A stretch of 64,000 nucleotides of DNA from Comamonas sp. lk (GCF_900564145.1 NZ_UOOB01000001.1:4058243-4122242); one strand, 5' to 3'. Positions 17,457 to 28,399 are shown, numbered from the stretch's first letter. Program-made: numbers and translations. The notes: generated from the sequence alone by a model not told the origin.

Positions 17457-18764
17457 ATGAAGAAGATTTCGAACCAAGGTATGGCTCAGTTGGCCCTGAG
17501 CGTTGTCACGGCCGCAGTGCTGACCGCCTGCGGCGGCGGTGGAGGCAGCAGCGAAGCGCCAGCATCCAACTCGGCCTCGGCCAGCGGCGTGGCGGCCGTG
17601 GGCTCGCCCATTACGGGCGGTGCCGTGACGCTGAAGTGCGCTTCCGGTGCATCTGCCTCCGCCACGACTGGCACGGATGGCTCCTGGTCGGCCTCGCTCA
17701 AGGGCGGTGACTTTCCTTGCGTGATCCGTGTTGCCGGCGGCCAGGCCAACGGCCAAGTCCTGACCACGCCTTTGCATTCCATGGTGGCTGCATCCGGCAT
17801 GGCCAATATCACGCCGCTGACCGATTTGATGGTCGGCATCGTGAGCGGCCAAAAGCCCGATGCCTGGTTCGACTCGGCCACCAATGGGAGTTTGAGCGGT
17901 GCGATCCATGCCAACGCCCTGGCAACCGCCCAGGACAAGCTCAAGGCGGTTCTGTCCAGCCTGCCGGGCAAGCCGTCCTTGCCGGCTGGCTTTGATCCGC
18001 TGACCAGCCAATTCCAAGCGCAAAAGGGTGATGCGGGCGATGATTTGCTGGAGAGCTATGGCGCGGCCCTGACGTCTGCAGGTCTGACGCAGTCGGAAGC
18101 GGCTGGCAGCGTGTCGGCAGGCGAGGCTCTGACCCAAGCAGCCTTTGCCGGTACGGCTTTCACGACGCCCAACATGACCATGTTCCGTGCGGGTGCCGCC
18201 AAGACCAAGGCCGGCGATTTCGTTCTGTCGATGCCTGATCCCCAGCGCGGCCTGCTGACATCGAAGGCCTCCTTGGACATGGACGGCAATGTGACCCAGG
18301 TGGGTCTGCCCTTTGTGGCAGTGACCAGTCTGCTGGGAAATCGCATCGCGCAGTACTGCACGCCAGGCGCTGGCGCCTTTAGCTCCAGCCAGCACAGCCA
18401 GTACGCCTATCTGTCCGAGGACTGGGTGCCCGTCACCAATACCACCGAGCTGCACGGCAAGGTGTTCAATGAATACGAAGACTGCAACTCCACCGGCACG
18501 CTGGAATTCCGGGCCGACGACTCCGTGGTGTTCACCGAAAACGGTGGCGTTCCCGACGCCCCCAACTTCGGCTTCTCCAAGGCCTTGTCCGGCGAGGGTA
18601 TGGAGGACGTTGCAGAAAACTCCATCACGCATGCCAAGGTCTACAAGATCACCTTGAACGGCAAGACGACCTATGCCTATGTCGGTGTCTCAACCCAGAA
18701 GGGACTGACCACACCGGCCATCGACGGCAAGGCCAACTACGTGACCATGGGCATTTCGCAATAA
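17457..18764 (+). CDS. Secreted lipoprotein, unknown function
   Basis: 435 residues from the ATG at 17457. The signal peptide ends in a lipobox (VLTAC), followed by a Gly/Ser tether (GGGGGSSEAPASNSASASG), typical of Comamonas/Acidovorax outer-membrane lipoproteins. The part after it (VGSPITGGAVTLKCASGASASATTGTDGSW) resembles carboxypeptidase-regulatory-like or Ig-like beta folds. No catalytic motif seen. The ATG is the one that places the signal peptide at the N-terminus. Confidence 0.75.
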   Translation: MKKISNQGMAQLALSVVTAAVLTACGGGGGSSEAPASNSASASGVAAVGSPITGGAVTLKCASGASASATTGTDGSWSASLKGGDFPCVIRVAGGQANGQVLTTPLHSMVAASGMANITPLTDLMVGIVSGQKPDAWFDSATNGSLSGAIHANALATAQDKLKAVLSSLPGKPSLPAGFDPLTSQFQAQKGDAGDDLLESYGAALTSAGLTQSEAAGSVSAGEALTQAAFAGTAFTTPNMTMFRAGAAKTKAGDFVLSMPDPQRGLLTSKASLDMDGNVTQVGLPFVAVTSLLGNRIAQYCTPGAGAFSSSQHSQYAYLSEDWVPVTNTTELHGKVFNEYEDCNSTGTLEFRADDSVVFTENGGVPDAPNFGFSKALSGEGMEDVAENSITHAKVYKITLNGKTTYAYVGVSTQKGLTTPAIDGKANYVTMGISQ

Positions 18765-18982
18765 ACGTTGCCCAATCAACCTGCCTCTGCCGCCCAGCGG
18801 CCTCATCAAGCGATGCGTTCCATTGGAGCGCATCGCTTCTTGCTTTGTAGATCCGAATCCCATGGGCGCAGCCATTGGCCCCGCTGCCCAACCATCCTGG
18901 CTCACAGCTCACAGAGCCCAGCAGGCTTGGTACTGCCCTGCCTAGCCCTGCCCCACTTCACATTGACCGGAGACCTCTCTCG

Positions 18983-19753
18983 ATGAAAAAGCAACTCCTT
19001 CTTTGCACCGTCCTGGCCCTGGCTGGCTGCAGCTCTGCCCCCAGTGACAGTGATGTCGAAAAATTCCTGGAGCCCCAGTTCGCCGCCTGCGAAAACGTCA
19101 AGGTGACGCATGTCAAGAAGACCAACGGCTATAAAGAAGATGGCCACTACCGTGTCGAGTTCACCTACGACATCGAGCTCAAGGACCCCGATACCTTGAA
19201 GCGCATGCGCCAGACCTACCAGGAGGAGCATGACCGGGTGAAAGCCTGGGAGGATGCCGGAAAGGCCGATCAACAGCAAATTGCAACGCTCAAGGATGAG
19301 ATCCTGGCGTTACGCAAGGAACACAACAGCAGCGCACCCCGCCGAGAGGACTTCAACTTCAACAATCCGCCGGGAATGGGCTTCCTGGAAGAGGACGCTT
19401 ATCGGAAAACACTGGTCCAGTGGGAAAACGAGCATCCGCTGCCGGACACCCTACGTCAGAAGATGCAGGCGCTCGATGCGATGGGGCAGGAAAGCCGGCA
19501 AAGGCAAGAGCACAGCCAGCCCAAGAACACCATCTACAACCAGGTGACGGAAAGCGTCTGGTCCATGTACGTTGCAGGATGCCCGAATGGAGGCTCAGCG
19601 AAGCTGTTCTATCCTGCGCTGCTTCAGATCCGCAACGAAGCTGCCAAGGCACAGGATGTACTGTACTGGCTACAAGAGCAGCAGCTTCAAATGAAGGGCA
19701 AGATCACCATGCGCAAGACTGAAAACGGCTGGCGAGCACTGAGCGCAGGATGA
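18983..19753 (+). CDS. Lipoprotein with central coiled coil
   Basis: 256 residues: MKKQLLLCTVLALAGCSS is a signal peptide with lipobox (LAGC). The middle (DPDTLKRMRQTYQEEHDRVKAWEDAGKADQQQIATLKDEILALRKEH) is charged and likely coiled coil. Two Cys (AACEN, VAGCPNG) could form a disulfide in the periplasm. Function unknown. A decayed partial copy of this gene lies at 34808-35235, about 15 kb downstream. Confidence 0.75.
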   Translation: MKKQLLLCTVLALAGCSSAPSDSDVEKFLEPQFAACENVKVTHVKKTNGYKEDGHYRVEFTYDIELKDPDTLKRMRQTYQEEHDRVKAWEDAGKADQQQIATLKDEILALRKEHNSSAPRREDFNFNNPPGMGFLEEDAYRKTLVQWENEHPLPDTLRQKMQALDAMGQESRQRQEHSQPKNTIYNQVTESVWSMYVAGCPNGGSAKLFYPALLQIRNEAAKAQDVLYWLQEQQLQMKGKITMRKTENGWRALSAG

Positions 19754-19881
19754 TTTTCCGTCAGCAATGACCCACCCAGCCTGGCGCCTTGTGCGCTGGG
19801 CAACCTATCTCATGGCTTTGTTTTTTTCTCTGCAAACAGCTTGATTGCTTTTTACTCGAACAAACCAGACAGTGTAGAGGT

Positions 19882-22800
19882 TCAGGCTTGATCCGTACCT
19901 TCCAGGCATAGTGCGTCGACTCCATCATCGGTCAAAGACAGAACACCTCGAATCACAAAATCGCTCAGCAGCTTTGACACTTTCATATTGATCTTTAGCA
20001 TGGGAAGGGGCTTGCCCTCAATACGCTCAAAGTATGCCTTCGCCTTTGGTGCATCGACAGTTTTGCGCAAATCGTCAAACCGGCCGTACTCATTCAGGGT
20101 TGCATCAGTGACATGCGCGTCCATCAGTGCTGCGAGCTTGGCGGGGTCAACCCCCAATGCCGAAACAACAGCTTCAAACTCTCTATTCTTAGCCCGCGCC
20201 TTGTAGTCAACGAGGTAGTCACGAAAGGTTCTCGCCGGGTCGATCTGCACATCGCCGCGTTGCATGTCATGCAGAAAAATCTCTGCAAACTTTTGGTCTT
20301 CCTGCGATAGCGATGTGAAAGAGCGGTGCAACTCCGCCAAGGTGGCCTCCTTCGCAGGTCCATCGTCACTCTGTAAGACCTTCAGGTACTTCGCAAAGCG
20401 CGAGTTCATGTAGTCGGCATCGATCTTTCCTGTATCAATCTCTGTAATATGAGTATCGATCTCAAACGGGAGGCTATCACCTCCGCCGCCGCCGCTCCCA
20501 GCGCTCAGTTCCTTGTAGCGCTGCAATAGTGCCAAGTATTGCTGATGGCTGATGGCAAGCTGAATGGCCAGTTTGAGCTCACCGTCAAACTCATAAACCG
20601 TTTGATCCCAAGTGAACCCCTGAATCCGTGCGGCTTCCAAAACAGCACTGAACTGGTTGAACTCCTTGGCGAAGGCCGCACGCGCAGCCAAGTCATCTGG
20701 TAGCTTCCCAAAATCCGTGACGCCTGCCGCACTGAAGATAGCGCTGATCTCGGCAAAGCTGGAGTTCATCCGCTCCAAGTTCCGTGGCAACTGGTCTGCA
20801 AAGAGGCCAATCGGTTTGTCACCGGAATAGAGCTTCACCGCAGCCTCCACATTCCGTTTCATAGTGTGTGGCTTGCGGTAGTAGCGAATAGTGCCAAATG
20901 GCTTGTCTGGCCCAAACAAGCGGTTGGTGCGCGAAAAAGCCTGAATGATGTTCTCGTATTCCAGCAACTTATCGACATATAGAGTATTCACCCATTTCGA
21001 GTCAAAGCCAGTCAACATCTGGTTCACCACGATCAGCAGATCTAGTCGCTTACCCTGCCCAGCCTCAATCCGAATGTAAGGGGCCTTGTGGGCAAGACGA
21101 GCGGCCAGATCCTTTTTGAAGGCTGCGTGCGTTCCCAGGTCGAACTTTTGACCGTAGGCTGCGTTGTAGTCTTCGATGATCTCAACCAGGCCTTGTGTTT
21201 TAAGGACAGGATCGCATCCACCGTCATCATCATTGATGTGCGGGTCAAACAACGCTGTGATCTTTAAGTCTGGGCATTTCACCTTCATCAGGCGATAGTA
21301 GGCAATGGCCTCTGGGATGCTACTGGTGGCAAAAATCGCGTGAAACTTTCCACCCTGGCTCAGCACCTCCCAGCTATCAGCGATGTCCTGCACCACGGCG
21401 TTACGGTGTACATCGAGGTCATACTGGGTATTAGGCAGGTAGTCCTCAATACCTTTTTGATACACACCAGCAGAGTCCCACTGCCCGGCCATGGGCATAT
21501 CGTTCATGTAGCGGTTGAAGACTTTTTTCTTCGCAGCACTCGCCATCGCCTCAGTCACCGTCGCTGCCTTGGATTTTTCCAGTGCAACAGCTTGGCGCAG
21601 GTCACGGTCGCGGTAAGTCAGCACCTGATAGGGGTCAAAGCCAAGCACATTCTTGTCGCGGATACCGTCGGCAATGCTGTAGCGGTGCAACTCATCACCA
21701 AACACATCGGTGGTGGTGTTGTCCTTGCGAATGTTTTCTTTGTGGATGGGAGTGCCACTGAAACCGAAGAAGACTGCCCCCTGAAAACTCGCCTTGATGT
21801 CGATGAGCATGTCGCCAAAGGTGGAGCGGTGGCACTCGTCAACAATAAAGACAATGCGCTTGGCACGCATGGCGTCCAAGTCGTGACCTTTGAGCCCCTC
21901 TGCATCATCTGTGATCAGGCTCATCTTCTGAATAGACGAGACGATCAAGGTATCGGCTGGGTCTGTGCTCTTGAGCTTTTTTACCAACACGCCCGAGTGC
22001 TCGGTGGCCTGTACCTGGGTGCCGTCACCGGCGAAGTCCCTGTAGGCCTTCAAGGTCTGTGTACCCAGTTCAATGCGGTCCAGCAAGAACACAACCTTAT
22101 CGGCATCCTTGGAGTTAGCAATAAGCTGCGCCGACTTGAAGCTCGTCATCGTCTTGCCCGAGCCCGTTGTATGCCAGATGTAGCCACCTAACCGATTCGG
22201 GTTCTTCCAGTCAGTCTTGGCCACCTTGTCTGAGATAGCCCGCGCGGCGAAATACTGATAGCTGCGCATCACCTTCAGCACACCGTCCGCCTCATCGGCC
22301 ACGGTATAAAAACCAATCAGCTGGTGCGCCATGGGGATGGAAAGCAGGCTGGAGGTGAAAGCCTTCCAATCGTTGATCGGCTCGTTGTTAAAGTCGGCCC
22401 AGTGAAAGGCATAGTCCTTATTGAAAGCGTCTGCGGATTCTGGCCTGGCAAAGTACAGCGCTTCTTCGGGCTCCATCGCTACGTGGATTTGTACCAGCGA
22501 GAACAAGCCGCTAAAAATGCCTTCGCTCGCGTACTTCTTAATCTGGTTATAGGCCTGGATGACAGGCACACCACTCTTTTTCAACTCGATGTGGATGAGC
22601 GGCATGCCATTGATCAGCAGGAGCAGGTCGCCGCGCCGGTCATTGAGCAGCTCTGAGCCACGGGCATAGCGCGGCTGCTGTGCAATCTGGTAGCGGCTTT
22701 GCCCGGCGGCAATCTCCTGCCGGTCGTAGATCTTCAGACTGACCTCTTTGCCAAGGTGCAATGTGTCTTCAGGGTTATCGCGGGTGATAGACACTGTCTT

Positions 22801-23061
22801 GCCATTGATGAAGCCATTGAGCTTGAGCGGCGTGCGTAGTGCTTTGATCTGCTCCATCACCTGCTGCATCTCGGTATCGGTCAGTGGCACCTCGTTGAGC
22901 CGGTCCTTGCTGCGGTTGTTCTCAAAGAGAATTTGCTTCCAGTTGTCCAGCAGGTCTGCCTCGCTCGGGCATTGGATGACCTCCTGCTCCCCCCAGCCCC
23001 GCAGACGCAACTCGTGAATGACGGCCGCTTCAAACTCAGATTCTTTAGCAAATATTGTCAT
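19882..23061 (-). CDS. hsdR: Type I restriction enzyme, R (motor/endonuclease) subunit
   Basis: A full-size 1059-residue HsdR. The nuclease site lies near residues 143-165 (RRGDLLLLINGMPLIHIELKKSG, D...E-x-K). The SF2 motor has Walker A GYIWHTTGSGKTMTSF near residue 297, a DExH box IVFIVDECHRSTFGDM near 405 and motif III region VFFGFSGTPI. It begins 16 bp after hsdS in the order hsdM-hsdS-hsdR. It should cleave only as part of an R2M2S complex; since hsdM is interrupted, this subunit is probably orphaned. The sequence itself shows no damage. Confidence 0.95.
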   Translation of the reverse strand: MTIFAKESEFEAAVIHELRLRGWGEQEVIQCPSEADLLDNWKQILFENNRSKDRLNEVPLTDTEMQQVMEQIKALRTPLKLNGFINGKTVSITRDNPEDTLHLGKEVSLKIYDRQEIAAGQSRYQIAQQPRYARGSELLNDRRGDLLLLINGMPLIHIELKKSGVPVIQAYNQIKKYASEGIFSGLFSLVQIHVAMEPEEALYFARPESADAFNKDYAFHWADFNNEPINDWKAFTSSLLSIPMAHQLIGFYTVADEADGVLKVMRSYQYFAARAISDKVAKTDWKNPNRLGGYIWHTTGSGKTMTSFKSAQLIANSKDADKVVFLLDRIELGTQTLKAYRDFAGDGTQVQATEHSGVLVKKLKSTDPADTLIVSSIQKMSLITDDAEGLKGHDLDAMRAKRIVFIVDECHRSTFGDMLIDIKASFQGAVFFGFSGTPIHKENIRKDNTTTDVFGDELHRYSIADGIRDKNVLGFDPYQVLTYRDRDLRQAVALEKSKAATVTEAMASAAKKKVFNRYMNDMPMAGQWDSAGVYQKGIEDYLPNTQYDLDVHRNAVVQDIADSWEVLSQGGKFHAIFATSSIPEAIAYYRLMKVKCPDLKITALFDPHINDDDGGCDPVLKTQGLVEIIEDYNAAYGQKFDLGTHAAFKKDLAARLAHKAPYIRIEAGQGKRLDLLIVVNQMLTGFDSKWVNTLYVDKLLEYENIIQAFSRTNRLFGPDKPFGTIRYYRKPHTMKRNVEAAVKLYSGDKPIGLFADQLPRNLERMNSSFAEISAIFSAAGVTDFGKLPDDLAARAAFAKEFNQFSAVLEAARIQGFTWDQTVYEFDGELKLAIQLAISHQQYLALLQRYKELSAGSGGGGGDSLPFEIDTHITEIDTGKIDADYMNSRFAKYLKVLQSDDGPAKEATLAELHRSFTSLSQEDQKFAEIFLHDMQRGDVQIDPARTFRDYLVDYKARAKNREFEAVVSALGVDPAKLAALMDAHVTDATLNEYGRFDDLRKTVDAPKAKAYFERIEGKPLPMLKINMKVSKLLSDFVIRGVLSLTDDGVDALCLEGTDQA

Positions 23062-23077
23062 TGTGATGAGCTAACGA

Positions 23078-24283
23078 TCAGACAAACATTTTTTCCAGGC
23101 AAGCGGATTTGATTTGCTGGAGCTTTTTGATCTGGGTGGCGTGTTTGGCGATCAGCTCATCCTGGGTGCGGAAATAAGTGCCGATTTTTCTCTGTTCTTC
23201 AGGAGAAGGAACCATTACGGATATTTCGGATAGAACATTGGCATTTATGGCGGGATAACTTGTTCCAGTGCAATGGTCCAACACCACTTTCACAAACTGA
23301 TCGCGCTGCATCAAGCCCAAAAGGAAGCTACCGTCGTTGTATGGGCGAATCTGCGCATAACCTGATGAAAATACGTAGTTCTTGGCAGCAAGAGTGAAAA
23401 GATGATTGTTTTTTTGATAAGGTCTTACCGTTTGAAAGAACAAGTCACCTTGGTGAGCTAGGCGTTGGGCACGAGAGGGAGCGGTTTCCCGTCTTTCAGT
23501 TCTATGCCCAACTATTTCCGTACCAACGACTGATTCGAGATCGACATATTCGAAGACATCAGGAAGAGCCTCTTTGGGATTGAAGATTCCAGTACCGCCC
23601 AAACTTTTCTCTTCCCACTCATCTGAAAAACCATTGAACCGAATTTCCGGAGTGGTGGCCCCTGGTTGCGGAAACATCTTTTGAAGCATCGTCTTTTTCA
23701 GCACCGCTAGCTGGTTATGCTTGCGCTGGTGCAGCGAGATGAGCTGATCCAACTCCCGCAATAAGGCAGCGATACGCGCCTGTTCAGCGACGCCAGGAAT
23801 CTTGACCGCTCTCTTCTTCCAGTCTTCTACATCAAAGAACAGCTTTTCAATGTCCACACCATAGGAGCTCAGAAAAAATTTCTGACGCATGGCTGGAAGG
23901 CCGGCGAGGATGGTAAAGAATTCTGTCAAGAGCTTGTCGCTGTCAACAGCTGTCAAATATTCATTCGAAACGATGGCGCCATCCAGTGATGGAGGGGTGA
24001 TGCCGGTTGCGCCATGTACCACCTGTCGCTTAGAAATAACGAAATCACCCGCATGAAGTTGCGCGTAATTCTTCACCAAAATCTCGCGCCCCAACAAATG
24101 ACCGCGTGAGACGATGCCCTCATTGCGTCGTTTGACGGTGATGAGTTCATACCGCTGCTGGTCCTCAAGAACGATGGGACGTCGCTTCTCAGCGACGACA
24201 TCACCGATCTTCTCGTCCGCCCACTCAGCTTCGAATTCTTTGAAGCGAATTAGTGGCGCTTTACGCCCAGTCTGCCCCGTCAT
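23078..24283 (-). CDS. hsdS: Type I restriction-modification specificity subunit
   Basis: 401 residues with two target-recognition domains, each followed by a helical spacer: EQARIAALLRELDQLISLHQRKHNQLAVLKKTMLQKMFPQ in the middle and EEQRKIGTYFRTQDELIAKHATQIKKLQQIKSACLEKMFV at the end. These repeats are the signature of HsdS. It begins right after the hsdM stop and lies 16 bp before hsdR. Its bipartite target cannot be read from sequence. Confidence 0.93.
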   Translation of the reverse strand: MTGQTGRKAPLIRFKEFEAEWADEKIGDVVAEKRRPIVLEDQQRYELITVKRRNEGIVSRGHLLGREILVKNYAQLHAGDFVISKRQVVHGATGITPPSLDGAIVSNEYLTAVDSDKLLTEFFTILAGLPAMRQKFFLSSYGVDIEKLFFDVEDWKKRAVKIPGVAEQARIAALLRELDQLISLHQRKHNQLAVLKKTMLQKMFPQPGATTPEIRFNGFSDEWEEKSLGGTGIFNPKEALPDVFEYVDLESVVGTEIVGHRTERRETAPSRAQRLAHQGDLFFQTVRPYQKNNHLFTLAAKNYVFSSGYAQIRPYNDGSFLLGLMQRDQFVKVVLDHCTGTSYPAINANVLSEISVMVPSPEEQRKIGTYFRTQDELIAKHATQIKKLQQIKSACLEKMFV

Positions 24284-25895
24284 CTCACTCCCCCACTAGC
24301 AGAGTTTTTAGCTCTGCAAGACCCTTGAGGTCGAACTCGTTGCCGCCCAACTCATCGAGCATGCCCGCCAAAGCGCTCTCGGCCTGCCGAATGTTTCGGG
24401 CGTTGTCTGCGCAAGTGATGCGGTATTTGTCCACCAGCGCTTCGAGCTTGCTGATCAGGCTATCCACCACCAAACCAGGCAGGCGGTGCAACTCATCCAC
24501 CAACGGCGCAATCCACTTTAGCTCCAACAGCACATTCACCTGCTCGTCGCTCAGCCCTTCAATCGTGGCTTTGGTCTTGAGGTGCAAAGCTGCCGCATCT
24601 TTTTTAATGGCGGCTTTCAATGTCTTCTCTTTGGCTAACAGCTCAGCCGCCTGAATGATTTTGGCTTCGTAAGATTCGGGATCAAAAGCACCTGCTGTTT
24701 TGGCCTCAGCCAGCAATTGCTTAGCCTCTTTGGCAGCAGGTACAGCAGCGAATTTATCGCCAGCATCATTGAAGGTGTCCTTGGCTTTGTCTTCTTCGCT
24801 AAAGCTTTCCAGCAGCTCATCCAGCTTCGCACTCACGTCGACCAAGCTAGATTCCTTTGCGCACAGGGCGTCCAGCTCGCTCTTGTGGTGCGTCTGCTGT
24901 ACCAGCTCAAAGGGCAGTACGCGGCCTTTGTAGCCGTCTTGCACCTCAACGTCTTTGCCGTCTTTTTTCTTGGTGATGTAGTGGGGGTCTACGGTGCGAG
25001 CGGCATCCATACCTTCAGTCTGGAAAATTTCCAGATCAACGGCGATGGGCTGCCAGTGGTCATCGAGTACTTGGTAGGCCTGGTACTTGTCGATCAGTGG
25101 CACCGTGCCGACTTTGGTCAAGCGGCTGAACAACTCCTCACAGATCAGCGCCTCTTGCCTGGGCACCTGCAGAGTGAGCATATTGCCGACAAGCGCTTCT
25201 TGCAGCCAGGAGCTGAAGCCATCAAAGGCACTAGCAAAGGCCTGATTGAACTGTCTCACCTCGGTGTGCTGGCGCGTGCTATGGGCCAAATCAGCCACCT
25301 TGGGCTGCGCGTAAGGCGTGCCATCCAGTGTGAACAAGGCCGCACGCAAGTTGGGAAAGGCTTGCCACACATGAACCAGCGCATCCAGCTCGCTCAGCGG
25401 AATACCGCCAAACATGGAGGCATACAAGTCCCAGCTTTCAGCGGGTTCCGAGGAGTCCACATAGCGCGGGATATTGAGGTTGTACTCGTTGGCCTCGCTT
25501 TGCAGTTCGGTCTTGGGCACAAGGCGGCTAAAGCCCGGCACGCTGGCGCGAGCGACCACCACATCGGAGATCTTCTTGATGTCACAAGCGCGCAGCCTGT
25601 TGTTTTTTCCCTCTTTGGCAAAGCCCTTGGAGGCATCGATAAACAGCACATCGCTGCTTTCGCGCTTTTGCCGCAGCACCAGAATCACCGTGGGGATACC
25701 TGTGCCAAAGAAGATGTTGGATGGCAGGCCGATGATGGTTTCGATATGGTCGTTTTCAATCAGGGCTTTGCGAATAGCGCCTTCTTCACCGCCACGGAAC
25801 AGCACGCCATGAGGCAAGACAATGGCCATGATGCCGCCTGGCTTCAAGTGATATAGGTCGTGGAGCAAAAAAGCGTAATCGGCCTTGGACTTAGG

Positions 25896-26966
25896 TGTCA
25901 GGTCCCGGATGATTGGCTGCTTAAAAACAAGCGCCCTTTGCTCCATGGTCGAGAGGTACTCCAAGCGGTTCTGGCAACATGGCAATCCTCTGCCAAGGAG
26001 CTGCTATGTTGATTGCTCTGCACAAGAACGCCACTACTACGCCCGCCACCCGCTTGGCATTGCAGCAAGCCAGTGGTACTGATCGGGAGTTGGCCCAGCA
26101 ATACGGCATTGGCTTGGACACAGTGCGCAAGTGGCGTCATCGCACTACGGTGCAGGATGCCAGTCATACGCCGCACCGATTGCAGACCACGCTCAATGCG
26201 GCACAGGAAGAATTGGTGGTCTATCTGCGCAACCAACTGCTGCTGCCGCTCGATGACTTGCTGGCGGTAGTGCGGGAGTTCATTGAGCCTGCGATGAGCC
26301 GTTCTGCACTGGACCGATTGCTTCGCAGGCGAGGTCATTCCAGATTACCTGCACCACCCAAGCCAGACAGCGAGAGCAAACCCTTCAAAGCCTATGAGCC
26401 GGGCTACGTCCATGTGGATGTGAAGTACCTGCCCCAGATGCAGGATGAGGACAAGCGCCGCTATGTGTTCGTGGCCATCGACAGAGCCACGCGCTGGGTG
26501 TTTATTGCCATCAAACAGCACAAAACAGCAGCGTCAGCCAAATCCTTCCTGGACGCAGTACGCAAGGCAGCTGCGTTCAAGATCCGCACCATCCTCACAG
26601 ACAATGGAAAAGAGTTCACGGACAGGCTGTTTGGAAGTCGTAGCCGACAAGCCACAGGCGAGCACGAGTTCGATCAGCTGTGCCAAGCACTTGGCATAGA
26701 ACACCGCTTGACCAAGCCCAAGACGCCACAAACCAATGGAATGGTCGAGCGCTTCAACGGTCGGCTCAGCCAGGTGCTGCGCTCACATCACTTCAACAGC
26801 GCCGAGGACTTGGACAAGACGCTGCACAGGTTTGTCTGGCTATACAACCACCACTTGCCACAAAAGGCATTGGGGCATGAAGCCCCAGTGCAAGCGCTCA
26901 AAAACTGGAAGATGAAAGTGCCTGATTTATTCGTCAAGAACGTGCGCAATCATCCGGGACCTGACA
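25896..26966. mobile_element. IS481-family insertion sequence in hsdM
   Basis: A 1071-bp element with perfect 20-bp terminal inverted repeats (TGTCAGGTCCCGGATGATTG), flanked by the direct repeat CTTAGG (25890-25895 and 26967-26972). Intact ends and target duplication show a simple, recent transposition. It carries one transposase gene running against hsdM. Confidence 0.93.
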
Positions 26967-26971
26967 CTTAG
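26006..26971 (+). CDS. IS481-family transposase
   Basis: 321 residues from the ATG after AAGGAG. An N-terminal HTH (TDRELAQQYGIGLDTVRKWRHRT) is followed by an rve/DDE core: GYVHVDVKYLPQ, IRTILTDNGKEFTDR, and the Glu region TKPKTPQTNGMVERFNGRL. The frame has no coding damage. The stop codon TAG is supplied by the target duplication CTTAGG outside the right inverted repeat, so the last residue depends on the insertion site. Confidence 0.93.
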   Translation: MLIALHKNATTTPATRLALQQASGTDRELAQQYGIGLDTVRKWRHRTTVQDASHTPHRLQTTLNAAQEELVVYLRNQLLLPLDDLLAVVREFIEPAMSRSALDRLLRRRGHSRLPAPPKPDSESKPFKAYEPGYVHVDVKYLPQMQDEDKRRYVFVAIDRATRWVFIAIKQHKTAASAKSFLDAVRKAAAFKIRTILTDNGKEFTDRLFGSRSRQATGEHEFDQLCQALGIEHRLTKPKTPQTNGMVERFNGRLSQVLRSHHFNSAEDLDKTLHRFVWLYNHHLPQKALGHEAPVQALKNWKMKVPDLFVKNVRNHPGPDT

Positions 26972-27959
26972 GTGCCAAGCCAAAACGGGCATAGCGGGGA
27001 TCGCTTTCCTTATGCTGTGGGTCCCATTTTTGCGAATATGGGGGGTTTGAGACCACCGCATCCAGGTACAACGGGTTGTAGCTGTTGATGGGGTCTTGTT
27101 CATCAAAGTAAGGCCAGTCATCTTCCAGAGTGTCGGCATTGCGGGTAACAATGTTGCTGGGCAAAATGCCGCGCATGATGAGGTTCATGCGCGTGAGGTT
27201 GTAGGTATTCTCTTTGAGCTCCTGGGCGTAGTACTTGATATTGCCCTTGTCGCCCATCTGCTTGGCAATCGACTCACCAATGTTGAGCAGCAGTGAACCA
27301 GACCCACTGGTGGGGTCGTAGATCTGGATGGTCTCACGGTCCTTCAGATGGTGTGCAATAACTTCAGACATGAGAACCGACACTTCGTGCGGCGTGTAGA
27401 ACTCACCGGCCTTTTTACCTGCATTAGCCGCAAACATGCTGATGAGGTACTCGTAGATGAAGCCGAGCACGTCATAGCCCTGCTTGCCATCCATGGGGAT
27501 GTCTTTGATGAGCTGGAGAAGATCGCTGATCGCCTTAGTCTGCTTGCCCGCCGTGTCGCCCAATTTGCTCAGTCCGGTTTCCAGGGTCTTGAAGATGCCG
27601 TCAAACAGACGCTTGTGATTCGGGTGGATCAAGCGACTGAATGCCGACAGGGCATCACGCACATTCGAAACGTCGAAATCACCCTGGGCATCAATCCAGG
27701 TCGAGAACAGATGCTGGTAGGCGATGAAGTAGCCAATGCTTTCTTGGACGTATTCCGTCGTCTCCTCGTCTTCTTCCGAGAGGGCCTGGATGTCTTCTGA
27801 GCTGGCCCCCTCGTCCTTCATGAAGCGCACCAGCTTGTCAGAGAGGTATTTGTAGAATATGAAGCCGAGGATATAGTCTTTGTATTCGTTGGCCTCGATC
27901 TTGGAGCGCATCTGGTTGGCGGATTGCCAGATCTTGGCTGCGAGTTGTTGCTTGTTCAC

Positions 27960-28399
27960 GTTGTGTAATTTTTAGTGATTGATCGGTGCTGAGCGGGGTC
28001 TAATGGGCTCACATCAGTACACTCAGACTCTGGGCACTAAAGCATTTTCAGACGACGCAGCCTTGACATGCTTTCGACCACATGATCCCGCATCCGCCCA
28101 ACCTACAGTCTTAGGCTTTGGCAGTTCGGCCATTCTAAAAGCTGGTGTTGTTTGATCGGGGCTAGAAAAAATGCTTAGGCCACAGATACAAGAGAGGCAA
28201 TGAAGGACCCAGTTCCAGGCGGGTACATCCGGCACATGGGCACGAGTAACGCAGGTACAAGACACAGCGTGAAAGTCCACATAAGCAGGGAGCCGAGAAG
28301 TCCAGAAGACCGGGGAACATCGTTCGCTGCGGCATCAAAGGCCCCTGAAAAAAAAGCTTTGCAGCCCATTCTTAGCGATAAATTTCAACGCACTTCACT
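27960..28399. other. Intergenic region upstream of hsdM
   Basis: About 440 bp with no convincing gene; it should hold the hsd promoter on the minus strand. Short frames here lack family features or ribosome-binding sites. Confidence 0.4.

Larger units (their letters stand above)
24285..27959 (-). pseudogene. hsdM: Type I methyltransferase subunit interrupted by an IS481-family insertion
   Basis: The N-terminal part (27959-26973, GTG start) has HsdM_N and the SAM-binding motif YDPTSGSGSLLLNIG plus catalytic NPPY (LDAVVSNPPYSQKW). The C-terminal part (25895-24285) resumes with SKADYAFLLHDLYHLKPGG. The IS lies between them, about 20 residues after NPPY. Removing it together with one copy of the 6-bp target duplication restores an uninterrupted 865-residue frame reading ARFGLAPKSKADYAF. 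There is no other damage, so the loss is recent and excision would restore function. As it stands the methylase should be inactive. Confidence 0.93.

Noticed and set aside
17376..18632. 418-codon minus-strand frame across the lipoprotein gene
   Set aside because: Rich in His, Gly and Arg, as expected for the antisense of a GC-rich gene; the plus strand has a clear signal peptide and lipobox.
21340..22191. Long plus-strand open frame inside hsdR
   Set aside because: Antisense to a clear HsdR domain, with no ribosome-binding site and no recognisable motif; a composition shadow.
24717..25856. 379-codon plus-strand frame inside hsdM
   Set aside because: Antisense of conserved HsdM sequence; no independent support.
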